A stretch of 21,838 bases of DNA, taken from Clostridia bacterium (GTDB taxonomy: Bacteria; Bacillota; Clostridia; Oscillospirales; CAG-382). This document shows positions 14,238 through 21,833 of the stretch, piece after piece. The translations under genes and the position numbers were made by a program. The notes below the pieces were generated by a model that saw only the letters and a list, made by a program, of their open reading frames with translations, was not told where the DNA came from and made no database searches. The DNA lies in assembly GCA_017959195.1 (NCBI GenBank), contig JAGDBE010000025.1:1-21838 (forward strand). The letters are read 5' to 3'. Position 1 is the stretch's first letter. Each line of letters opens with the position of its first letter.

Positions 14238-14432
14238 TTACTGCTTTGCGCGGAAGGTCGCGCAGGCGGTGTCGGTGCAGCTTGAGGCGTATCCGGGGCC
14301 GACGGCGATGGATGACGCGGTGCAGCACCCCGTATCGTCGTGGTACACGCAGTTTTTGACGCTGCAGGTAACGCCCTTGATATAGTGCGAATTCAGATTT
14401 TTTTCAATGCTTTCGTCAAAAAGTCCGTCCAT
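14238..14432 (-). CDS. DUF1540 cysteine-rich miniprotein
   Basis: This 64-residue protein has six cysteines (C23, C28, C36, C37, C52, C57) in the DUF1540 pattern: VTCSVKNCVYHDDTGCCTAS, a glycine-rich turn, then SSCTDTACATF. Such proteins are common in Clostridia and are thought to bind a metal, but no function is established. A good AAAGGAG stands before the ATG at 14432, and a terminator follows the stop. It is monocistronic and convergent with the lipoprotein gene. No convincing promoter is visible in the short region between it and 14531. Confidence 0.85.
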   Translation of the reverse strand: MDGLFDESIEKNLNSHYIKGVTCSVKNCVYHDDTGCCTASSIAVGPGYASSCTDTACATFRAKQ

Positions 14433-14530
14433 ATAAAAACTCCTTTCCCATAGGGTTTATACGGATATTTTTGCCGGAAAAAACTAAAATATACGCAAAA
14501 ATTATTTTTTCAAATCAAAACGGAGGAAAA

Positions 14531-15244
14531 ATGCTTTACGTAATCGCGGATACCCACCTTTCTTTCTCGGTTGAAAAGCCGATGGACGTTTTCGGCGCAA
14601 AATGGGAAAATCATGCCGAAAAACTGAGGGAAAACTGGATAAAAACCGTAAAAGACGGCGATACCGTCGTCCTGCCGGGCGACGTTTCGTGGGGCATAAA
14701 CCTCGAAGAAGCAAGGGAAGACCTGCTTTTTATAGATAAACTGCCGGGAAAGAAGATTATCGGCAAGGGCAACCACGACTACTGGTGGTCGACGGCAAGA
14801 AAAATAGAGGCGTTTTTTGAGGAAAACGGCATAAAAACAATATCTCTGCTGTATAATAACGCCCATTTCGCCGAAAATACCGTAATCTGCGGCACGCGCG
14901 GCTGGATGAACGACTTCGGCATAAAGGAAGAGGACGAGAGAATCTTTAAGCGAGAGGCGGCGAGAATGGAGCTTTCGCTCAAAGAGGGAGAAAAACTGAA
15001 AAAACTTCATCCCGACGCAAACCTCAAGGTGTTTATGCACTATCCCGCCGTGTTCGGAAAATTCATAAATTACGAGATGATAGACGTGCTATACAGATAC
15101 GGCGTTACAGAAGTGTATTACGGACATCTGCATAACGTAACGGACGAGCAGATAGACAAAGAGTACCTCGGAATAAAGTTTCATCTTGCGGCGGGCGATT
15201 ACCTTGGATTTCAGCCTATGAGGGTGGAAAGCCGTCAGTTATGA
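14531..15244 (+). CDS. COG1768-type metallophosphoesterase
   Basis: This 237-residue calcineurin-like phosphoesterase has all five metal-site blocks: ADTH (D7, H9), LPGDVSWG (D51), GKGNHDYWW (N81, H82), FMHYP (H170) and YYGHLH (198-201). The match is to the COG1768 predicted phosphohydrolases; the substrate is unknown. The ATG at 14531 follows CGGAGGA. An upstream in-frame ATG at 14471 would add 20 residues with no family match and no binding site. The last codon and stop (TTA TGA) fall in the first heptamer of the hairpin array (15238-15244), so the extreme C-terminus may have been reshaped by that element. Confidence 0.92.
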   Translation: MLYVIADTHLSFSVEKPMDVFGAKWENHAEKLRENWIKTVKDGDTVVLPGDVSWGINLEEAREDLLFIDKLPGKKIIGKGNHDYWWSTARKIEAFFEENGIKTISLLYNNAHFAENTVICGTRGWMNDFGIKEEDERIFKREAARMELSLKEGEKLKKLHPDANLKVFMHYPAVFGKFINYEMIDVLYRYGVTEVYYGHLHNVTDEQIDKEYLGIKFHLAAGDYLGFQPMRVESRQL

Positions 15245-15516
15245 TCGCCTGCGGCGAACGCCGAATTCATCATTTTTCGCGGAGCGAAAATCATAATTTG
15301 TGCGCCTTGCGCACAATCATCATTGATCATTCATCATTGACAATTACGAATTATGATGCACTTCGTGCAATGATGATTGCCTGCGGCAAATGATGAATTA
15401 TGATGCACTTCGTGCAATTATGAGTTGCCTTCGGCAACGCTGAAAAAAGAGCGATCAGATCATAACTTTTCGCGCAGCGAAAATCATAACTTGTGCGCTA
15501 TGCGCACAATCATAAC
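15238..15516. repeat. Array of nine short 3-base-loop hairpins joined by heptamer TCATMAY (intergenic)
   Basis: Perfect hairpins lie at 15245-15257, 15274-15290, 15298-15316, 15357-15369, 15377-15389, 15404-15416, 15424-15438, 15467-15483 and 15491-15509. All have 3-base loops and stems of 5 to 8 bp. Linkers are heptamers TCATCAT, TCATAAT or TCATAAC (15267, 15291, 15317, 15331, 15460, 15484, 15510), or their reverse complements (15238, 15350, 15370, 15390, 15397, 15417). 15324 and 15338 are weaker heptamers. Blocks 15274-15323 and 15467-15516 are near copies, and so are 15350-15389 and 15397-15437. No coding frame explains the region. It fills most of the 489-base gap 15245-15733. Confidence 0.93.
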
Positions 15517-15637
15517 TGTAAACTCAATCAGCGCCGACTGAAAAAGGATTTTCGGTTCTTTTTCGGCCGGAGCTTTCTTTTTTTGACAAAAAATGCGCAA
15601 AAAAGGGGGCTTAATATAATAATATATATATTTTTTA
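15517..15637. other. AT-rich intergenic stretch without a clear feature
   Basis: Between the hairpin array and the operon promoter lies an A/T-rich stretch with a 7-bp GAAAAAG/CTTTTTC inverted repeat (15540-15546 and 15558-15564), an isolated TTGACA (15583-15588) with no -10 at normal spacing, a G5 run (15605-15609) and a TA-rich tract (15611-15636). A plus-strand reading frame across 15493-15687 lacks a ribosome binding site and any recognisable family. Confidence 0.5.
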
Positions 15638-15666
15638 TTGACAAAATATTGTCTTTATGCTATGAT
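15638..15666 (+). promoter_or_regulatory. Near-consensus promoter of the polysaccharide operon
   Basis: TTGACA (15638-15643), a 17-base spacer ending in TGC (extended -10), then TATGAT (15661-15666) gives a leader of about 60 bases before the GTG at 15734. No further promoter or terminator is evident down to the window end, so the five genes are probably one message. Confidence 0.85.
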
Positions 15667-15733
15667 TTAGTTTATAAGAATGGGTAAATTTGTGTATTTG
15701 CAAAGAATACCTGTCGGAAAGAGGCAATAAAAC

Positions 15734-16936
15734 GTGAAAATTTTGGTGTTCTGTCAGTACTATTATCCGGAGCCGTTCCGGCTTCCCGATATTTGCGAAA
15801 AGCTCGCACGCGACGGCAACGAAGTTACCGTCGTTACGGGAATCCCCAACTATCCGCTCGGAAAGGTGTATGACGGATACGGTATAAGCAAAAAACGGGA
15901 TGAAACGATAAACGGCGTGAAGGTTCACCGCTGTTATACCGTTGCGCGCAGAACAGGCCCTCTTTTCCGCATAATAAACTATTTCAGCTACTCGATTTCC
16001 GCGTCGAAATACGTAAAGAAAATCAAAGAGGACTGCGACGCCGTGTTCGTAAACCAGCTTACCCCCGTCATGATTGCGCGCACTCCGCTCAAATACGCAA
16101 AAAAGCATAACAAAAAGGTGCTTTTGTACTGCCTCGATTTGTGGCCCGAAAACATAATCGTCGGCGGAATAAAGAGGGATTCGGCGGTTTTCAGGCTTTT
16201 TTTCAATATTTCAAAGGAAATTTATCAGAAATCCGATAAAATTCTCATAAGCTCCTCCATGTTCGAGGACTATATGACCGAAAAGTTCGGCATAGAGAGG
16301 GAAAGAATAGAATATCTTCCCCAGTACGCCGAAACGCTGTTTTCGCCCGAAAGCTGCGAAAAAACCGATAAGTCGGGCGAATTTTTCGACATAATGTTCG
16401 CGGGCAACGTCGGTATCGCGCAGGACCTCGAAACCATGATAGCCGCGGCGGAGGAATTAAAGGAGCATAAAAACATAAGATTTCACGTCGTGGGCGACGG
16501 AAGCGACCTTGAACGGCTTGAAAAGCTCGCAAGGGAGAAGAACCTTGCGTCCGTAATCTTCCACGGCAGACACGCAGTCGACGAGATGCCCGAATATTAC
16601 AGCAAGGCGGACGTCATGCTCATCACCATGAACAACGACCCGATAATGTCATATACGCTTCCCGGCAAGGTGCAGACGTATCTTGCGGCGGGAAAAGCGA
16701 TTGTGGGCGCGGTTGACGGCGAGACGCAGAAAGTCATAAACGAGGCGCGCTGCGGAAGGTGCGTTGCGTCGGGCGACTATAAGAAACTTGCCGAAGAAAT
16801 ACTTTCTCTTTCGCGCTCGCCCGAAAAGATAAAAGAGATGTCGGCGTCCGCGTCGGAGTATTACGGCAGACATTTTTCGAAGGACAAGTTCTTTGAAAAA
16901 CTGACCGCAAATCTCGAAAAATGCGCTGAAAAATAA
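15734..16936 (+). CDS. GT4-family glycosyltransferase (WbuB-like)
   Basis: This 400-residue GT-B enzyme should add a sugar to the lipid-linked repeat unit at the inner membrane face. The N-terminal domain starts MKILVFCQYYYPEPFR. The family hallmarks DLWPEN (135-140) and YLPQYAE (194-200) are of WbuB type (an aminosugar transferase). The nucleotide-binding domain has FAGNVGIAQDLETMI, HVVGDGSDLERL and LPGKVQTYLAAGKAIVGA (309-326). There a glutamine replaces the first glutamate of the usual E-x7-E region. The GTG start at 15734 has AAAGAGG nine bases upstream. It is first in the operon. Donor and acceptor are unknown. Confidence 0.9.
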   Translation: MKILVFCQYYYPEPFRLPDICEKLARDGNEVTVVTGIPNYPLGKVYDGYGISKKRDETINGVKVHRCYTVARRTGPLFRIINYFSYSISASKYVKKIKEDCDAVFVNQLTPVMIARTPLKYAKKHNKKVLLYCLDLWPENIIVGGIKRDSAVFRLFFNISKEIYQKSDKILISSSMFEDYMTEKFGIERERIEYLPQYAETLFSPESCEKTDKSGEFFDIMFAGNVGIAQDLETMIAAAEELKEHKNIRFHVVGDGSDLERLEKLAREKNLASVIFHGRHAVDEMPEYYSKADVMLITMNNDPIMSYTLPGKVQTYLAAGKAIVGAVDGETQKVINEARCGRCVASGDYKKLAEEILSLSRSPEKIKEMSASASEYYGRHFSKDKFFEKLTANLEKCAEK

Positions 16937-16955
16937 CGTTTAACGGAGCATATAT

Positions 16956-18053
16956 ATGGAAAAATCTTCAAAATCCGAACTTTGCATAGTAACGTCAAGA
17001 AATATATTCGACGCGCCCTGCCTTGCAAAATACTGTTCTCTCATAGACGAGCCGTTCGACATCATTTATTGGGACAAGTGCGGCATAACGGAAGACTGCG
17101 GCGCCGAAAACTATTTCAGACACGAGGGAATAGTCGCAACCAACGCGTCGAAAAAGCAGAAAATTTTGAAATATTACGGATTTTTCAAGTACGTAAACAA
17201 GATTCTTAAACAAAACGACTACAAAAAACTCATAATTTTTCCGACGCAGGTCTCGTGGCTCATTCTCGGAAAATTAAAGGGCAGAGACAAAAACAGATAC
17301 CTGCTCGACATAAGGGACTACGCCGGCGAAAACAAGTTTATCATAAGAAAACTCACCGCAAAGGCGGTAAAAAACGCAAGACTCTGCTCGATTACCTCCG
17401 ACGCGTACAAGGCGTTTCTGCCGAAGGGTATAGATTACCTCGTCTCCCATAACGTGCAGGAAATCGACAAAGGGCTCGTGGAGCTTTACAGAAACAGAAC
17501 GAAGAAAAACGTCTCTTCAGGCGACAGAATAGTACTTTCGTTTATCGGCACGGTAAGGTTTATAGATAACTTAAAGGAGCTCATAAAGCGCTTTTCGGGG
17601 GACAACCGCTTCCTTCTGCGCTTTATAGGCAGGGGCTCGGACGAGCTGAAAAGTTTTGTGGAAGAAAACGGATATGACAATGTGGAGCTTGTGGGACAGT
17701 TTGAGAGAAGCGAGCTTGCGAAATTCTATTTTGACACCGACATTGCGATAAATCTTTACGGAAACGCAAATCCGTACCTCGACTACGCGCTGTCGAACAA
17801 GCTTTACAGCGCTGCTATAATGGGAATGCCGATACTCGTGTCGCCAAAGACTTATATGGCAAAAGTTTCGGAAAAATACGGCTTCGGCTATGCCGCCGAC
17901 GTGCTTGACGAAAAGCTTGCGGACAGGGTTTTTGCATATTACGAAGGACTTTCGCTTGAAGAACTTCATCAAAACTGCGACGCCTTCATGGAAGAAGTAA
18001 AAAAAGACGAGAAAAAATATGCGTACGCGCTCACCGAATTTTTGAAGTATTAA
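16956..18053 (+). CDS. Glycosyltransferase, GT-B fold, surface polysaccharide type
   Basis: This 365-residue protein has a weakly conserved N-terminal half (with FPTQVSWLILGKLKG and LLDIRDYAGENKF). Its C-terminal half is typical of GT-B transferases: VLSFIGTVRFIDNLKELIKRF, LLRFIGRGSDELKSF, VELVGQFERSELAKFY, then NKLYSAAIMGMPILVSPKTY, the usual nucleotide-sugar pocket. It begins 19 bases after the first transferase, with ACGGAGC before the ATG. Divergence of the N-terminal half suggests an acceptor specific to this strain's polymer. Specificity cannot be named. Confidence 0.82.
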   Translation: MEKSSKSELCIVTSRNIFDAPCLAKYCSLIDEPFDIIYWDKCGITEDCGAENYFRHEGIVATNASKKQKILKYYGFFKYVNKILKQNDYKKLIIFPTQVSWLILGKLKGRDKNRYLLDIRDYAGENKFIIRKLTAKAVKNARLCSITSDAYKAFLPKGIDYLVSHNVQEIDKGLVELYRNRTKKNVSSGDRIVLSFIGTVRFIDNLKELIKRFSGDNRFLLRFIGRGSDELKSFVEENGYDNVELVGQFERSELAKFYFDTDIAINLYGNANPYLDYALSNKLYSAAIMGMPILVSPKTYMAKVSEKYGFGYAADVLDEKLADRVFAYYEGLSLEELHQNCDAFMEEVKKDEKKYAYALTEFLKY

Positions 18054-18085
18054 GCGGAATTTTACAGAAAGAAGAAGGGCTTTTA

Positions 18086-19561
18086 ATGAAAACCACGGCG
18101 AAATTCAAAAGTATAAATAAAAAGCTGTTATTTGTCTTTGCCGGCTGTACTGTAAGCCAGATTGTAACGGCTTATTTTGCCTATAATTTTGCGCCCGGCT
18201 ATGAAAACATGGCCTTTTTTCCTCTTCTGTATTTCGTGATTTATCTTTTTTTGTTCAACTATAAAATGAGCGAAACGAAGTACCCGGTAGTGTCGCTTTT
18301 CTATGTAATCATGCAGTTTATAAGGTTTGTTCTTCTGCCGCCGGCGATAGCCATTGCGGGCCTTAACTGCGGAGTAAGCTATCTTCATCCCACCGAGGAT
18401 TCGCTGCGCATCTCGGTTGCGCTTATGTTCTATGAATTCATAGTAACGGCGTTTTTCGTCTACATCTTTTCGAGAAGAAACGCGCCCGAGCGCAAAACCA
18501 ACATTTTCGCAGACAAGGACTATTATTTCTGGAACAGCGGCAACCATATAAGCTATTTTATTTTTATAATCTTCAGCATCGTATTTTTCATCTTCTTCGG
18601 AAGCAGGGACTATATAAACTTCTTCGTGATGTCGGCAAACGCCGAAGCGAGGGTTGCGGCGGCTGAGGTCGGAGTATTGCAGAACGTCGCGCACCAGTGC
18701 TTACTCATCGCGGTAATCACGCTGTTTATAATGACGCTGTCGTTCTTGAAAAAGAAATACGATTTTGCAAAGAGAAGAAAGTACGTGTTCCTTGCTCTTA
18801 TCGTCAGCGCCTTCAATATAGGACTTATCATAGGCGAATCGAGAGCGATTATTCTTTATTCGGCGCTTTGCAGCATACTTCTTATGATAGCGGCGTTCCC
18901 CGAGCACAGAAAGACGATATTAAGTTATATTTTCGTCCTTGCGGGCGTCATAATCTTTCTTATGACGATATATAAGACGTTTTACGCGTTCAAATACACG
19001 TCCTATATGGACGCGATAAACAGAGGTACCGTGGATTCCGGCTCCATCTCGTCGACTTTGCAGATTTACTTTATGGGACCGGAGCAGACGGCTTTGAGCC
19101 TCGACTTTTCAAAACTCGGAGGTTTAAGCCCCATGCAGCCTGTTTTCGACTTTATAAGAAGCACGCCGCCGTTTTCGTTCTTCGTAAAGGACAGCGTGAG
19201 CACGACGTCGGTCATGTTCAACGAGTGGATATACGGCGGAACTCAGCAGTCGGGCTATATCATTCCGTCGGTCGGATACGGCTACATCTTTTTCGGAGTG
19301 ATGTTTTCGCCGTTGGTTGCGATACTGAATATAGCAATCTCGTTCTTGTTTGAAAAAAGCGCTCAGAAGGCAAAGACGGCTGAATTTTTCTATCTGTTCT
19401 ACTACTGCGCGATAAGATTTTCGTTCTTCATGTTCCAGAATACGCCGGGCATCTGGGTTAAGGTTGTAATCATGCTGATAAGCGGCGGACTTCTGTACTC
19501 CATAAAAACACGAAACCGCGAGGAAATTCTTCTCGAATACGAAATGAGAGAAAATGAATAA
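18086..19561 (+). CDS. Wzy-like polysaccharide polymerase (polytopic membrane protein)
   Basis: This 491-residue protein has about 11-12 hydrophobic segments and a large hydrophilic loop at about residues 310-400 (containing MDAINRGTVDSGSISS and FVKDSVSTTSVMFNEWIYGG), the architecture of O-antigen/capsule polymerases. The sequence family is too divergent for a motif-level proof. The call rests on topology, length and position between glycosyltransferases and a flippase. Pairs such as GESRA (residues 250-254) near the middle recall charged loop residues important in Wzy, but this is weak. The start follows AGAAGGG. It overlaps the flippase gene by eight bases. Confidence 0.78.
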   Translation: MKTTAKFKSINKKLLFVFAGCTVSQIVTAYFAYNFAPGYENMAFFPLLYFVIYLFLFNYKMSETKYPVVSLFYVIMQFIRFVLLPPAIAIAGLNCGVSYLHPTEDSLRISVALMFYEFIVTAFFVYIFSRRNAPERKTNIFADKDYYFWNSGNHISYFIFIIFSIVFFIFFGSRDYINFFVMSANAEARVAAAEVGVLQNVAHQCLLIAVITLFIMTLSFLKKKYDFAKRRKYVFLALIVSAFNIGLIIGESRAIILYSALCSILLMIAAFPEHRKTILSYIFVLAGVIIFLMTIYKTFYAFKYTSYMDAINRGTVDSGSISSTLQIYFMGPEQTALSLDFSKLGGLSPMQPVFDFIRSTPPFSFFVKDSVSTTSVMFNEWIYGGTQQSGYIIPSVGYGYIFFGVMFSPLVAILNIAISFLFEKSAQKAKTAEFFYLFYYCAIRFSFFMFQNTPGIWVKVVIMLISGGLLYSIKTRNREEILLEYEMRENE

Positions 19562-20861
19562 AAAAATGAATTTACGCGAAAATACTTTTTTGAAGTCATT
19601 AACCGTACTTGCGACAAGCTCGCTTGCGGCGCAGGTCGTTCTCGCGCTGCATCAGATACTGCTTGCGCGCGTGTTCTCGGCGGAGAGCCTCGGAGTTTAT
19701 AATTTCCTTCTCGCCGTTCCCATGGCGTTCGTGGGCGTAATCTGCGGAAGATACGACCTTGCCATCGTTTATGAGGAAGACGAGAAAAAGGTGTTCCCGC
19801 TCGTAAAGCTGAACGTGCTCGTAAATATTCTCGTAAGCTTTCTCGTAACGGTAGGATATATTATCTACGTCGTTTTCTTCAAAAAAGACTATATAGGCGA
19901 CCTTTATCTGTTCCCGTTTCTGTTTTTGTATATGGTCGCGTACGGACTTACGAATACTTTGAATGCATACAACAACAGATACAAAGATTATAAGATGATA
20001 GCGAAAATGTACTTCGTGCGCACGCTTGCGCAGTGCCTGGGCATGGCGGTTCCCGGCGTAATTATAGTATATTTTCTCAAAATGGATAATCTGTCGGTTC
20101 CGATACTGATAATTCCGTACTGCATAGGCATGTTTTTCGGCGTTTTCACGCAAGGGCGGTTTTTGTTCCAAAACAGAAAGGAAATCGCCGCCGTTCCCAT
20201 GAAAACGGTGCTTGAAACGGCGGGAATTCATAAAAAACAGCCGCTTTTGTCGGCTCCCGCGATTTTTGCGAACAGTTTTTCCTATTCCCTCATGACAATG
20301 ATCTCCGAGGGCTTCGGAAAGGCGTGCGCGGGCTATTATTCGATATCCACAAGGCTTCTCGGCATGCCGATTTCGCTCATAAGCGGCAATCTGTCGAAGG
20401 TCTATATGGAGGAAGCGTCGAAGGAGTATAACGAGACGGGCGGATACAAGCGCGCGTTTGACAGGACGTTCAAATTTTTGATAGTCATTGCGCTTCCGAT
20501 GTTTTTGTGCATGTATTTTCTTGCGCCCGTGCTTTGCGGAATAGTTTTGGGAGAAGAATGGGTTGTCGCGGGAGAATATATAAAGGCGCTTTCGGTGATG
20601 TTCACGTTCAGATTCGTTTCGACGGCGCTGTCGCCGGGACTTTACGCCTGCCGCAAACAGCAGACGGAATTCGTAGTTCAGGCGCTGCTGCTCGCGGTAA
20701 CCGTCGCGGCGGGAATTCTGACAAAGATATGGAATATGGACATAATTTCGTTCCTCTACGTCGTGGGCGCGGCGAGAAGCGCGGTTATGCTGTTTCAGAT
20801 TATTATGGTGTTTGTGTACTCCAGAGGAAAAAAGGACGCTTCACAGACGCCTGCAGGATAA
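19554..20861 (+). CDS. Wzx-like oligosaccharide flippase (MOP superfamily)
   Basis: This 435-residue protein, with about 12 membrane segments, would flip the undecaprenyl-linked repeat unit to the outer face. The N-terminal segment (FLKSLTVLATSSLAAQVVLA, then LHQILLARVFSAESLGVYNF) is the MOP/Wzx opening with its conserved LGVY-type turn. A middle region with FSYSLMTMISEGFGKACAGYYSISTRLLGMPISL is typical of the second half. The ATG at 19554 lies within the last codons of the polymerase gene (8-base overlap), so translation is coupled. An alternative ATG at 19566 exists without a better binding site. Confidence 0.88.
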   Translation: MNKKMNLRENTFLKSLTVLATSSLAAQVVLALHQILLARVFSAESLGVYNFLLAVPMAFVGVICGRYDLAIVYEEDEKKVFPLVKLNVLVNILVSFLVTVGYIIYVVFFKKDYIGDLYLFPFLFLYMVAYGLTNTLNAYNNRYKDYKMIAKMYFVRTLAQCLGMAVPGVIIVYFLKMDNLSVPILIIPYCIGMFFGVFTQGRFLFQNRKEIAAVPMKTVLETAGIHKKQPLLSAPAIFANSFSYSLMTMISEGFGKACAGYYSISTRLLGMPISLISGNLSKVYMEEASKEYNETGGYKRAFDRTFKFLIVIALPMFLCMYFLAPVLCGIVLGEEWVVAGEYIKALSVMFTFRFVSTALSPGLYACRKQQTEFVVQALLLAVTVAAGILTKIWNMDIISFLYVVGAARSAVMLFQIIMVFVYSRGKKDASQTPAG

Positions 20862-20882
20862 ATTTGAGAAGAGGATTTTAAG

Positions 20883-21833
20883 ATGGTAAACGTAATAGGG
20901 CTTGGATATATAGGACTTCCCACGGCGCTCATGCTTGCGTCGCACGGCGCTGACGTCGTCGGAACAGACTGTAAAAAAGAGCTTGTCGATATGCTTTCTT
21001 CCGGAAAGACGACCTTTAAGGAAGACGGGCTCGACGAGCTGTTTGACAGCGCAGTTAAGGCGGGAATAAAATTCACGACTGAATATCAGAAGACGGACAC
21101 CTATATCGTGTCGGTCCCCACGCCTTATGACAAAAACACAAAGAAAATTGACGCGTCGTACGTCGTAAAAGCGGTGTCCGACGTGCTTGAAGTGTGCGCT
21201 CCCGGCGCGACGGTGGTTATCGAGTCAACCGTTTCCCCCGGCACGATAGATAAATTCGTCCGCCCCGCGGTTTCAAAAACGGGAAAGAGCGTGAAACTCG
21301 TTCACGCGCCCGAGAGGATTATTCCCGGCAATATGGTTTACGAGCTTATAAACAACAACAGAACGATAGGCGCCGACGACAAAGAGACGGGCGAAAAGAT
21401 AAAAAATCTTTATTCCCTTTTCTGCAACGGCGAAATAGTCATCACCGACATCAAGACGGCCGAGATGACAAAGGTGGTCGAGAACACGTTCAGAGCGGTA
21501 AACATCGCGTTTGCAAACGAACTTGCAAAGATATGCGACTCCGATAATATGGACGTGTATGAAATAATAAAAATATGCAATATGCACCCGAGAGTAAATA
21601 TTTTGAGCCCCGGCCCGGGCGTCGGCGGACACTGCATTCCGGTGGACCCGTGGTTTCTGGTCGGCGATTACCCCGAACTTGCAAAGGTTATAGGAAAAGC
21701 CCTTGAAGTAAACGAATCCATGCCCGCTTTCGTGCTCGAAAAGGCGAGGGAAATAATGCGCAAAGAAGGTAAAGCCGACCTTTCAAAAATTCGTCAAAGT
21801 CGTGGTACTGATTTTCGGTTACGTCTTTCTTAA
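20883..21833 (+). CDS. WecC-like UDP-N-acetylmannosaminuronate-type dehydrogenase, C-terminus lost near the window edge
   Basis: This NAD-dependent enzyme oxidises a UDP-hexosamine at C6 to the uronic acid, probably UDP-ManNAc to UDP-ManNAcA. The Rossmann motif GLGYIGLPTA (6-15) with D29, VSVPTPYD, ESTVSPGT, HAPERIIPGN (141-150, WecC-like), the conserved AEMTKVVENTFRAVNIAFANE (K197) and the catalytic cysteine in GGHCIPVDPWF (C251) are all intact. Homologues are 400-430 residues, with a third UDP-binding domain starting around residue 300 (expected GLxYKxxxDDxRxSP). Here the reading frame turns unrelated after DLSKI (residue 303, base 21791) and stops at residue 316. So the gene is truncated, inserted into, or misassembled. 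The start follows AGAGGA. Confidence 0.85.
   Translation: MVNVIGLGYIGLPTALMLASHGADVVGTDCKKELVDMLSSGKTTFKEDGLDELFDSAVKAGIKFTTEYQKTDTYIVSVPTPYDKNTKKIDASYVVKAVSDVLEVCAPGATVVIESTVSPGTIDKFVRPAVSKTGKSVKLVHAPERIIPGNMVYELINNNRTIGADDKETGEKIKNLYSLFCNGEIVITDIKTAEMTKVVENTFRAVNIAFANELAKICDSDNMDVYEIIKICNMHPRVNILSPGPGVGGHCIPVDPWFLVGDYPELAKVIGKALEVNESMPAFVLEKAREIMRKEGKADLSKIRQSRGTDFRLRLS

Noticed and set aside
15238..15516. CRISPR array
   Set aside because: Units are short self-complementary hairpins with 7-base linkers; there are no 25-40 base direct repeats with unique spacers and no cas genes.
15238..15516. Integron attC sites or an intrinsic terminator cluster
   Set aside because: No integrase core-site pattern is seen, and no hairpin is followed by a T-tract on either strand.
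15540..15580. Possible terminator from GAAAAAG/CTTTTTC with a later T-run
   Set aside because: The stem is weak with an 11-base loop, and the T-run begins about ten bases after the stem.
15583..15620. Second promoter from TTGACA at 15583 and TATAAT at 15615
   Set aside because: The spacer is 26 bases, far outside the working range; the pair at 15638-15666 is much better.
15493..15687. 64-codon plus-strand frame after the hairpin array
   Set aside because: It starts inside a hairpin, has no ribosome binding site and runs through the operon promoter.
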